This document shows positions 22,880 to 34,800 of a DNA stretch of 64,000 nt, piece by piece. The notes under the pieces are model-generated. The model worked only from the letters and a program-made list of their open reading frames with translations. It did not search any database and was not told the origin of the DNA. How positions within the stretch are numbered: position 1 is the first letter of the stretch; each line of letters opens with the position of its first letter. The position numbers and the translations under genes are program-made. This DNA is from Parus major (Eukaryota; Chordata; Aves; Passeriformes; Paridae), in NCBI RefSeq assembly GCF_001522545.3, contig NC_031781.1, forward strand, positions 6,488,911-6,552,910. The letters are read 5' to 3'.

Positions 22880-25800
22880 ATGGTTTCAAAAAGGAAATTG
22901 TCGAAAGTTGATGCTTCTGAAGGGAGCTGCAAGACAGACTTGCCAAGTAGGTGCTTGGTTATTGTTAGTGGGGTGGGGACCCATTAACAGAGGCAACAGC
23001 TCCCAAGCACAGACAGTGCCAAAATGGCAATTTTGATAATGCTGATTGTTAATGACACTATTGATTTTTTAATATATTTGATGCAGTATGTCTTGTTTTC
23101 TCAGAAACTAAGAAGTCACGGATTTCTGATAAGGAAAATGCCTCTATCTTCTGTGGTCTGGAAAATGAAGGAGTCTTTGAAGAGCTCCTCAGGACATCAG
23201 GAATTGTGCTGAAAGCTGGGGAGGGGCAGAATGAAATAGGTATGAGTTTAACATTTGCTCTTTCTGATTTAGATCAAAATCTGCAAGGATAGCTAGTACA
23301 AATAGTGTGTTTTACTTGTAGCACAGAAGTGCTTGAGACAGCTTGTTTCAAAATTCAAGCAAACCTTCATTTGGCCTCTTACATACGTCTTGTTCCTGCT
23401 GAATTCAGTGCATCACCTAAACTCATTATACCGCCTGTTAAGTCTAAAGATTTCTGAAAGATTATTGGAGGTATATAGAAAAATATTAGACTGCATCTGT
23501 GATTACAGTATTGAATTGCAGAGGCAGGAGCTCTGAAATGGGGAAACAAACGTAGCATTGTTGCCTTTCATTTCAGACAAGGCCTTCCTTGTCCAACAGG
23601 CCTGGCCTGTCCAAGGAGGTCCTGTATTCAATGTCTTCAATGCTACTCTCAGCCCAGACTAAAGAAAGCACAAGTGCTGATTCCACTCAGGCTTTTGCAA
23701 CTGGGCTTCTCAATAGAGCAGATGAGGAAATGCTGGTGGGTGGGCTTGAGAGCTTGTACTTGGTGTAGCTGTTGTGATGGACAGACATGTTTATTATTGT
23801 ATGTTTATTATTGTAGGGACAGACTTGTTTATTTCCTTTCTAAACTGTTTCCTTAGCTGTTGATCAAATGGCTTTCCAGAAGAAGCTCTGTCTGGCCCTG
23901 GAGAAGCACCCTACTTACCCAGCTGTAAGTAACTTTGGCAGGAGCCACCTTTGAAGCTGTTTGCTGAATAGGAAAATATGCAAATGCAGCTGCCTGTCCC
24001 TGCTAGTCCCACACAAAAGTGTGCAACACAGCAGCGTATCTTGGATTTCTGTGGTTCAGGGTTTCCAGTTCTCTCAGTGTTGCTGTTCTAGCCTTTTAGT
24101 CCCACTGTTTTTCTCTCAAAGTAATTTTCATTGGCAATATTATTCAACAGACAAAGACTCTTAGAGCAGACAAATCACTTGCACAGCTTTCTGGTGGAAG
24201 CTGGCTTTGGTTTTGTGTTGGGTGGGAGCTGGCAGCATTAACACTGCCATGATGTGAAGCTCCTCCCCAGACAGCAAGTCCAGGGTGAAATTTCTGAGGC
24301 CAGTGATTTGACTCCAACTGTATTTTGGGTGCAGCTCTCATCACATTAAATGTTGCTATCTCAGCTGAACAGGAAGAAAGGTAAAGCCTTTTTAAATCAG
24401 AGTAAGATGTAAGACACTTGCTTTAGAGTTCCTTTGTAGAACAATCAATGCTTCCTCTGGAAATGGTCTAGACTAGCGTTCATTTATTATCCAGCATTCC
24501 TTCTGTGAGAGTTTCTGTCTGCAGTTCCCTTAACTCTTCCTGGTTCTCATCATCTGCTTCCAAATGCATCCTACAGGACAGTAGTTGGCTGGGGTGGATA
24601 ACTTCTCTCTGCTTTGCAGGTTGTGGAGCAGTTCATCAGTGGCCTGGAATCTCACATCAAGGACAGGAACCAGTTCAAGAACTGCCTCTTGCCATGCACT
24701 CCTGTACGGACTGAGGGGTCCAGGTAGAGGAAATGTATTTTGCCTTTCCCTTCAGTCAGAGCCAGTCTTTAGTTATGTCCTGTGACATTGACCAGGGTGC
24801 AGCTAAAGGCTCCACACCAAGGCAGGATGGCTGTTTAATAGCAGGGAGTTTAGAGTGTTAAGTCACAGAATTTCCTGTCTGCCCATGGGACACAGTGGAT
24901 TCCATGGCATTTTATGGTAACAACCAAATACTGTGAAAAAAATTGGCCAGGGCTGGTGAAGGTCAATTCCTTTCTGAGATTTTCCAGGAGATGCAGCTTT
25001 ACCACAGATTTTCACATTTCTAGTCTTGTAGAGAGTGAGCTGGTTCAGAGCTGAAGGGCAGTTTTAAATCTTCTTGTGTGTGTCTGTGATTACCATGTGT
25101 TACCTTAAGTCATTGTATGTAGTTCTTAAGAAAAACAGTCATGGAGAGCTACAGCCTGTTCTCCCAGCATGTTTTTGACACAGCTGTGGTGGAATCTTTC
25201 ATTTTGCAGGAATCTGGTGCACTCATATTGCGAAAGCCTCATTAAACTGCTTCTTGGGATTAAGATCTTACAGGTATGGGCACCTTAGCTTGCTCTTTAC
25301 AATGGTTTTGATTGTAGGGAACATTTTGCTTAAGTAAATGATTAATAGAACTGGTTTTGAGGCACGTGAGGTGGCATCTGGAGTAGTGTCCAGCTTGTTG
25401 TTGTAAGGACACAAAGATGCTTTGGGCATGAGACACATGGCAGACAAGCAGAGACAGGGGAAACTGGGTTTGTTCAGTTTTAAAAGAAGATTAAGGGAAA
25501 TTTCATGGTCTTCAAATACTGGTTGCAAGGTGCAGGGAACACAGAGCCAGACCCTTCTCAAAGGTGAACAGGGGCAGAATGAGAGGTGATGGCTGAGGTC
25601 AGCCATGGGAAATTCTGGTGAGATATAACCACTTCCACTGTGGAGAATGTTTTTTTAAGTGCTAGAGCTGGGCACTGTTTTCAAACTTATCTAAAATTGA
25701 TTCTTTGGTTTTCTGTGTGGTGAAGAGCAGCTCAGGGTCTGAGAAAGAGAGGTTCATCGGCCCAGAGGAATTGTTCATCCTGCTCGTATGCTCTGGGCAT

Positions 25801-28800
25801 GCTGGGTTATGTGGGTAGTTTATACCACACTCTTTAAAGTGGTTTTCACTTCTTAGGCTGTGTGCCTCATTTCTGGCATTAGGCAAGAGATTTCTTATAC
25901 AGGAAATACTTTTATTGAGCCTTTCAAGTATTTTATTCTCTGTGTATATTTCATCTTTTCTGAAAGCTCAGTTTTGGTGGCAGTACCACAGCACAGCCAG
26001 TGTTAGACACCCTAACACTGTCTTTTTCCTTTCTTTTAGCCTGCTGTCATAACACTGTTGTTGGAAAAGATCCCTGAATTCTTTTTTGACATGTGAGTAT
26101 AAACTGGCTTCTCTCTGCCTTGAAATGAAATTTCTTTTGGACAGTCACCAGCTGTTTGACTTTAGCTGTTACTTCAGATTTGCTTGAATGGCAGTTTGCA
26201 CTGATACGGGTTTTTTTTTCCATACCTGTGTAAAATAATCGGTGGGGTACCATGGCCTTAAATTTGTTAGTCCATAAAACAGAAGACAAATTTCAAGAAG
26301 GTGAAATGCAGACATTGTGCATTTACTGTGCTTTTTCCAGCTACTGACACAAGCTTAGGAATTATTTCAGCAGACAGACTACAGAGTTGTCTCATCATTA
26401 AATAAAAGATGGAAGTGGCTGCTGGCAGAGTTTTAGGAGGCTGGGAGATGCAAACAGATATCCTTTTAAAATTGCAAGTTGTCTTCAGACAAGGGAAATT
26501 GAAAGAGCATCTCTTGGTTTTGAACATAGAACACCATAGTGGAGTAAGAGATCTTGAGGTGTAACACAGGCAAGACTTGACCAATTCACCTCTTCTTCCT
26601 GTGCCCTGGAGTTAGTGGGGCAGACCAAGGGGCAGAAAGATGAGGCTGTTCCTGCTGCAGTTTTTGTTCCAGTGCTGAAATACAGGATACAAATGCTGCA
26701 CAGGGGTGTAGCCCAAGAAATTGTCTCAGACTGAAATCTTGTTTGAGGAGGGTTTAACCTGGACAGTCACAAGGTCTGAACTGCTTTCACCCAAGAATTC
26801 TAAAGGATCTTGTATGTAAAAGTGATAAGCTGTTGATTGTCCTGTGAATCCTTTGGGAATTCTAAAAATGAATCTTGTTACACTTGTTTCCTATCAAACT
26901 GTAAGAAGAGTGAAGTTCTTTCTATGTATTCATGGCTGGTTAAGAATGGTGTTGATCTTGCTGACCAGCAGCAGAGCTTTGGTGTCTGTAGATCTGACTA
27001 ACCTGTGTGTCCTTTTCTGCTGTTTCAGTGTGGGCACCTTTGGAACAAATTTCCCCCGGCTCATTGTCAATCAGTTTAAGTGGCTTGACAGGCTCCTTGA
27101 CAGCCAGGTGGGTACCAGAGGTGCAATCACATGGATGCTTTTTCCAAATGACTTCTGGAATGCCTTTCAGGTGGGATTAGATTGAATTATTGTGCTGATG
27201 AGAACTGATATTTTTGTATTCACATGCTGAAGAAGAGATTTAATTTTTTTCTGTTTCATTATAATTGCCTTGAGTAACCTCTGAACATCTTTTACTATTT
27301 TTCTTCTTTCCTTGCTCTAAGTCTTCTTTTACATAAATTTATATCTGTGCATGTGTGTTCACACAGATGATCCCATTATAAAACTGTTGCTGGCAGGAAG
27401 TTACAATCCCCTCTTGTTTGATTTTAACAAGGTACTGGATACTTGCAAATGTGTGAGGATGAATTCTCTGTTCTGCTCTGGTGATTCTTTTCCTAAGTCA
27501 GTTGGTCCCTGTGGGTTACTCTCTACTGGAGTACTAAACACTGGGAAGCTTGTGTTTGCTAGTTTCCTTTGCTCACCAATATCATTATATCCTTGTTCTA
27601 AAATACTACTGTTCCACAAAAGTCCATGCTCTGCTTCATGGTGTCAGCAGGACAATGAATTAAGGGACAGTTGGCATAAACTCAGACAGATGTCGCACTG
27701 TGGGACCTTAGATGCATAATACTGTTGTACTGAGAGATTTGTGCATTTCACCAGTGCTCCTCTTGCCTGCAGGATCTGGTCAAGAAGTTAATGCAGATGA
27801 TTAGTGTCTCTCCAGTACCAATCCAGCACGATATTATCACCAGTTTACCTGAGATCCTGGAGGATTCCCAGCAAAGTGAGGTTGCCAGAGAGCTCAGGTA
27901 TGAATGATTTGGTTGGGAGGGTTTGTTTTGTTTTGTTCTTTTCCCCCTTGCACTTAGCAGAAAAGGACAAGATGCATTAATGCAGATTGCTCTGGGGCTG
28001 ACTGAAGTATTAGGACAGCGCCATGTTCCTGTCAACTGCGACGTTTGAGGACACTTACCACTGTCTTAGGACATTCCATTTGTACTGTTATGCTCTTAAA
28101 GAGAGCACAAACAATCCAGCAAAAGACATTACATTTAGACAGTGCTCAAAAACTGCTTTTATCTCAATTATTATTAAACTCTTGACTACCTGGAGACAGC
28201 ACAGGTAGCATCCAGTTAAGTTCTCACTACTTCTGCTGGATAGTCTATGATAAGTCACTTGGCTATAACTGATAACTTCTGATTTGTCTTAGATTCTGCT
28301 GTGTGAGGATCAACATGTTTTTTATTAATTAAAAAAAAACAAACGAGTAAATGTGTGCATGAAACAGAACTTTCTGGCTATTTTATATACTTTTCTCAAG
28401 CATATTTACTGATCCAAACAATTGGGGGACCTAATGCCAAGAGTTATCCTCCCAGGCAGCACTGCCGTAGGCTAATCCTTACATCTGTCTTCTTTAATAA
28501 TGTATTCACTATACACAATAATTTGAGTAGTTTAAATGTTTCTAATTCTTATTATTGCACAGATCACTTATATTTATGCTGGTGTTAATTACCTTTTCAA
28601 ACATGTGATCACTGTTAAAGATTATTACTGCAGGCAGTGCATCCTGTTCCTTTTACCATCTCAAATTGTGACTTTGTTTTCATTCTGTTTATTGCCTCAG
28701 CTTCTATATAAAAAACTCCACACATTTTTCCTATGCTAGTCAAACTCCTCAGACTTCTCTTTTCTCTGTATATTTTGAAAGCTGAGATCTGAACAGTGTC

Positions 28801-31800
28801 AGCAAGGCATATGTATTTCCATGTTCTCAATAGTCTCTACCCATTTCTGATGAGGAAAACAACTCATTACTTCTAATGAATTAGGGAGCATAGACAGAGT
28901 TACCAGGATGCTGCAGATGAGGTGTTTTTCAACTAACAAAATTTCAGTACAACTTCTTGATAGAGAAAGTTTGTAAGAAACTGAGATGTCAGCTAAGAAT
29001 GATTACATAAGTTTTGGGAAAGTGCATGAGGCTGTTAAAAACAGCTGTAGCTCTTACATGAAGAGTAATAATTTGGGGAACAAGTTTTCCATAATGCCAG
29101 TGCCATATGTTGTCAGTTTCAGAGATTTTTATTTTTTTTTCACTAATCACAAAAATTACTGGAATCATACAATACACAAAAGATACATTCTTGGTTTTCT
29201 TAAGAGGACTATTTGTTTTCTTTTCCCTGTTTATCAGCTGCTTGCTGAAGCAGGGCAGACGGCTGACAGTGCCAATCCTGGATGCCCTCTCTCGTCTGGA
29301 CCTTGATGCAGAACTTGTGGCTGAGGTGAGAGCTTCTAGTGAGCACTTCAGCAGGCCCCAGCCCCTGCTTAGCAACACGAGAGCTGGAACTGTTTCTTCA
29401 TTCCAAGTATTTTGCTAAATCTGACTCCTGTAGGCCTTCAAAAGTCCTGAGCTCCTGAAGTTGGAAAGAGGTCAGAAGTGAAAGCTGGTTTTTGAAACAC
29501 ATATGAGGGGTTCAGTGAAGAGCAGAAAGCAGTTTTCTGAATGCACCCTGTAACAGTCAGGCATTTCATTCACAGCTGTTTTAGCAAATGCAGAAGCACT
29601 TTGTCCTGCTGCAGTAATTTTTTGCTGCCTGACTTAAACCTTATTATCAAATACTTCATCTTTTTTAAGTACAGTGACCAGATTAGACTGTATATTCTAA
29701 GGAAAGGCAGATTGGTGATTAAATAATTAAATAGGTTTTCTCTGCAGAGTGCTGATAAAGGAGAAGAGATGATGATGTGCCTTTTTGATATGTTGCATTG
29801 CTCCACTTTTTGGAGTTGGGCTTCTTATGAGTAAAATAAAATTGGTTCATTTGAGTGCATAAACAGTGTTTTACATAGTGCCAAGCAGGCTACACAACCT
29901 CCATGCTTTGCCCTCTTAAAAGCCAGTTGAAAAATGATGGAGCCAAGCTCTCCTTGTTGAAGAGTGATAAGGGGCAGTGGCCACAACAGGAGTTTAGGGT
30001 GGGCATTTGGTAAAGCAAGTTAGGGTCTGCAGCATTGACATAAATTTTCAAAGAGGTGGCAGGGATTGGAGGTTTCCTCCATCCTTCAAGACTCAGCAAA
30101 GCCAAGATGAATCTCATCTAGTACTTAAAATGTTCCTGCTCTGAGCAGAAGGCTGGACTGTAAGTCTCCAAGGATTCCTCCTCATTAATATGTTTCTGTG
30201 AAGTGTTGTCTTCCAGCTGATGGAGTGTTGCTCTCTCTCAGGTTCGACAGTCTGCCATGACCATTGTGCCTTCTGTAAAACTGGAAGATTTGCCTGTAGT
30301 AGTAAAATTCATTCTCCAAAATGTCAAGGCAGCAGATGCAGTAGAGGTACAGTATCTTCTTCATAATGAAGTGTGCTTTCCACATGAGTATGTGTTTTAG
30401 CAGAGAGAAGTTGATTCACACACAGAGCTGTATGTTTTTAATGTTTTCAAGTAAAATTTTAATATTGCCAGGGATCAGAGCCAGCCTTGCTGAGCTATCA
30501 ATCACACTTTGTTTCATGCATTGAGGAAGCCTTAGCCTAAGCCAAATGAGGTTTGTGATCTGCCCAAATCTTTCAGGGAGTGCCCTGTAAAAAGAAGTGT
30601 GCCTGTGACATGGAAGCCAGTCTGTGCTGGTACACTGCATTTAACATCAGTCAGGTTGGTAAACTTGCATATCCCAGAATTCCTGAGGCTGTCATATATG
30701 TTGCTCAGCTGCTAAACAGAATAAAAACAATTCACAGCAACATAAAGCAAATACATAGGTGGGAATTTCTCAGAGTAGGTCTTGAAAAATTCTATCTTTT
30801 GTATGACATATAGGTAAAGAGAAAAGTTTAGCTGATTCATTTTCTAAGTTAAAAAAGTTAAATTTGGACATGATTAGATACTTGTGAATATTTACAAATA
30901 TATGAGTTTTGATTTGTTATTTTAGGGTTTTTATGGGAAATTGTTTTCCTCAGCTTTTTCTGTTCTTTGCTCATTTGTCACAGTGATTTGTGCATGGATT
31001 TGTGTTATACAGGTGATTTCTGATCTTCGTAAGAGCTTGGATTTGTCATCGTGTGTTCTGCCCCTGCAGATTCACACTTCCCAGAAGAAGATTAAAAGCC
31101 AAGTCCATGCCAGGTACTTTAACAGGTTTACCTGATTCTCCAAGGGTAGGATGAGACAAGAGAACTTAAACTGTTCCTCTTCTGGTCTCTGGCACAATTG
31201 GCTTCACACACAAGCTTAATTTATCCTGTGGAAAGGCACAGACACCTTTATTCCTTCCTGCTTGGTACTGATACAATACATTTGTCACTCCTTTCCCAGC
31301 CAGCTTCCCATGCCATGGATGTAGTTCCTTTTGAACCATCTGCCTCCATGTCTGGGACAAGCAACTTCATTTATAATAATGGTGCTACCATTATATCTGT
31401 TTTAAGTTCCCTCCAGTATGTTTTCCATTGATTCTGTGACCTCTGTTTCCACTCTCTCATGAAACTCCCTATCCTTACCAGAGCATTCCCTCTGGACAAT
31501 GGCTGCTTTAAGTAACTGCTGTGACTGGTGGGCTGCCTTGCTCCTTCTGTGACAATATTTGGAGGGACTGAGTCTCCTCTTTTCTGATGATTTGCAGTTC
31601 TTCCCTGAGCCAAGTAACCACCAGCCAGAACTGTGTGAAGCTACTTTTTGATGTGATCAAGTTAGCTGTGAGATTTCAGAAAGATGTCTCTGAAGCATGG
31701 ATTAAGGTAAGATAGATGCTTCAGTCCTTGCTTCCTTAGTTATTTGGGCTCTTTGATTAAGCCTGAGCCTTTCTTGTAATCAAATGTGGTACTAAAAGAC

Positions 31801-34800
31801 AAATGTTAGCCCTTCGTTTTACTGATACAGATTTCATTCTGCAAAGGAGGAAACGTATACCCATATATTGAGACTGATCTATGTGAAGCCTTAGGGGCTT
31901 GAAAATATCCTGCTAGAAATCAGTGTAAGCTGGTATTAGGTTAAATATAATTTAAAATTGCATTTCAGTGTAAACCAGCTGTTTCTTGTCCTCATTACTC
32001 AGTACCTCAGTTCCTTTCTCAAGCCTGATGTTACTTGAGAATGTCCTTGTTCAAGCTCAGTTTTCAGCTATTTTTTTCAATACCTTCTGGATTCTCTTTT
32101 GTTGGCAAGATCCAGTTTTCTGACTTTGATAGGAATCCTTCTGTAGAGGAGAGAAATCTGTGAGCAGGGTGTCACAGACTTTTGGTGCCTACCTCTTTTG
32201 GTCTGTTTTTGGAATGTAATATGTATATGTAATATGAATGTACTAACAGCTTGCTTGTTTTGTTTTTGTTTTTTTTTTTTTCCTTTCAGGCTATTGAGAA
32301 CAGCACATCTGTGTCTGACCATAAGGTAATAGTTTTGCTCTGCAAGTATCCTCCTGGTTTCTCAAGGGCTTTCTTCACAGCTGTAGATGAAGAGATTTTT
32401 GTAGTTGGAGCAGAAACTTGTCAGTGATGTTTCATGGGTGGTTCTTTTGGTATTGGACATGTTCCAAGTATAACAACCATCCATTTTCTAACTCTTGCTT
32501 CATCCCTTCCTAATGTTAAGGGACAGAGTTATCCTGCTTTAATTCTGTCCTGTTGGACTCATAAAGTCAACTTATTTCAGCTGTGTCTCTTGGGACTTTT
32601 TAAACTCTTTTTTTTTCTTCTCAGTTTAGACTTCAAGTTTTGACTTTGAGTTATCTGGACTGTTTAATATTTCAGCATAGTGAGTGGTGGTTATTTCCTT
32701 TAAAGGTTCTGGATCTGATAGTTTTGCTGCTAATCCATTATACAAACATGAGGAACAGGAAGCAAACTGAGAAGGTCTTGAGGAGCAAAATCCGACTGGG
32801 CTTTATGCCAGAACAGCTGATGCAGAATGCCTTCCAAAACCATTCAACGGTCAGTGCTGATCTTGCTTTGGAACTCTTTTATCTCTCAAAGATCTTGTGA
32901 GATGATGATTGAGCCCTGTGCTGCTATATTATTTAATATATTATAGTTATAATATAAATATATATTATGCAATTTATATAATTCATAATTTATTATTATT
33001 TATATTAAGACACAACATTATATCGTTATATATTATCATTAATAATATATGCAATATTATAAATATATAATTATATAAAATATACATATTATAATTATAT
33101 ATTAAAGGTATATTATTTAAACCTTTCCAGTGATGTTCATGTACTTCTCTTTTATAATTTTTAGTCCAGATCAGTGTCCCAAGGCACATGTTCTCTGTTG
33201 TAATTGTCATGTGGTTTTTTTGGAGTTGAGCTTTCCTCAGAATTGAATATGTTGAAAACAAGCAACAGTAATGTCCTTTATCATGGTGTCTGTATTTCAG
33301 GTTATCAAAGACTTCTTCCCTTCAATCCTAGCCCTTGCTCAGACATTTCTTCACTCAGCACACCCAGCTGTGGTCTCCTTTGGCAGCTGTATGTACAAAC
33401 AAGCTTTTGCAGCCTTTGACTCCTACTGCCAGCAGGTACAGCGTGATGGGTGGCAGCTATTTTATTTGGGTTTGCACTTTTTTCTAGAGTGTATGTCATG
33501 ATCCTTTAGGGGACAGGGTTTCAGGCAGTTGGAAGCCATTGAACAGAGGTCTGTGCCAAAGAGTAGGCCGACAAGAAGATGGGGAGCAATCACAGCAAGA
33601 CTGGTAGCAAGTGACTTCAAGCACAAAGACTGCTGTGATTATCTGTACTTGATCAGTGCAGTTCATATAAGCAGAGCAAGGCAGACATTTTTCTGTTGAA
33701 ATTTCACTTTTTGAAAGTTCTTTTTGGTGGCTTTTTCCTTAGGAGGTTGTGACTGCTTTGGTGACTCATGTGTGCAGTGGAAGTGAGACAGAACTGGACA
33801 TTTCTCTGGATGTGCTCACAGATTTGGTGGTGCTGCACACGTCCCTGCTGATGCGCTATGCCACCTTTGTGAAGGTATGTGCATTTCTGGGTTTGTACTA
33901 GATTTTGGGTCACTTACACCACTTTGCCTCAGATCCAGAATAGGCCAGTACTTCTTCAAAATAGAGGTATTGGAAAAACTTGTACCTGTAAAGCTTTTCT
34001 GTCTGGAGAAAGGCAGTGGTCAGAAGTGAAAGGTATCTGCTGTCAAAGTGTGAGCTGTAAGATAAGAGTGTATGATTCTTTGACAGGGGAAATTGAGATA
34101 AACAATTCCCTTTAGCTGGACAGTGCTTAAATTTCAGGCATGGAATGGTGCCTACAATGGCAGGAAAATGCTGTCCTTATTTACATGAGCTATTTCAAAA
34201 CTTGGCAAAAACCTGTCCCTTTTGTGGACTTCACATTCTGTCTATTGGAAGACTGACAGTACTTTAGCCAGTATTTGAATCCTAAGACAAAATTTCTTGC
34301 AGAGATGGGAAAAAAACATATCCTAAAATTTAAAAGAAGAAAGTACTCAGTGGGGAGAAAAAAAATGGACTTTTGAGCTCTAAGAATGATAAGCAGGGTG
34401 AGACCTGCCCAGTTGGCTATTTCCAAAAGTACTAAAAGTGGAGACTGAGGGAAGAGCTAAGCAGCAAGGCAAGCATGTAATAGTACTTTCCTTGAACACT
34501 CCTCCATCTATGATGGTTTGTAGCTTAAAGACAGCTTGTATTTAAGAGCCCTTGAAGAAATACCTCTGGTATTTTGGTGTTCCTTGTGATTTAATTACAC
34601 ATTGTGGGAAAGCTGTACACTTTTTGCTGTTTAGTTGATTGATTGTTAAATGAAAATTACTTGCTTAATTACTTGCTTGTCAAATACTTTGAATCCTGTG
34701 GCCAATCCAGTGATAGAAAATAGCTTTCACTTGTCCTGAGCACTCCCAAAATGCTTATGGTAGCCAAATTATTCTTCCCATTCAGCCTCTGATAAAATGA

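Larger units (their letters stand above)
22880..33435 (+). other. FANCD2: FANCD2 coding exons 1-15 (N-terminal solenoid)
   Basis: Exons: 22880-22946 (ATG exon, its acceptor at 22857), 23105-23239, 23857-23924, 24620-24723, 25210-25273, 26040-26092, 27029-27107, 27773-27897, 29238-29325, 30242-30346, 31013-31113, 31598-31706, 32290-32325, 32706-32849 and 33301-33435, covering residues 1-471. Recognisable blocks include [46 protein letters not shown] (followed by the conserved SQ at 222), [33 protein letters not shown] and FDSYCQQ. Exon 13 is only 36 nt. The introns here carry CR1 fragments and an AT-rich island. Confidence 0.95.

Noticed and set aside
33872..33874. Lysine of FVK at the end of FANCD2 exon 16 as the ubiquitination site
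   Set aside because: Residue counting puts it at 515 in both this protein and human. The site corresponding to human K561 is K560 in exon 18.
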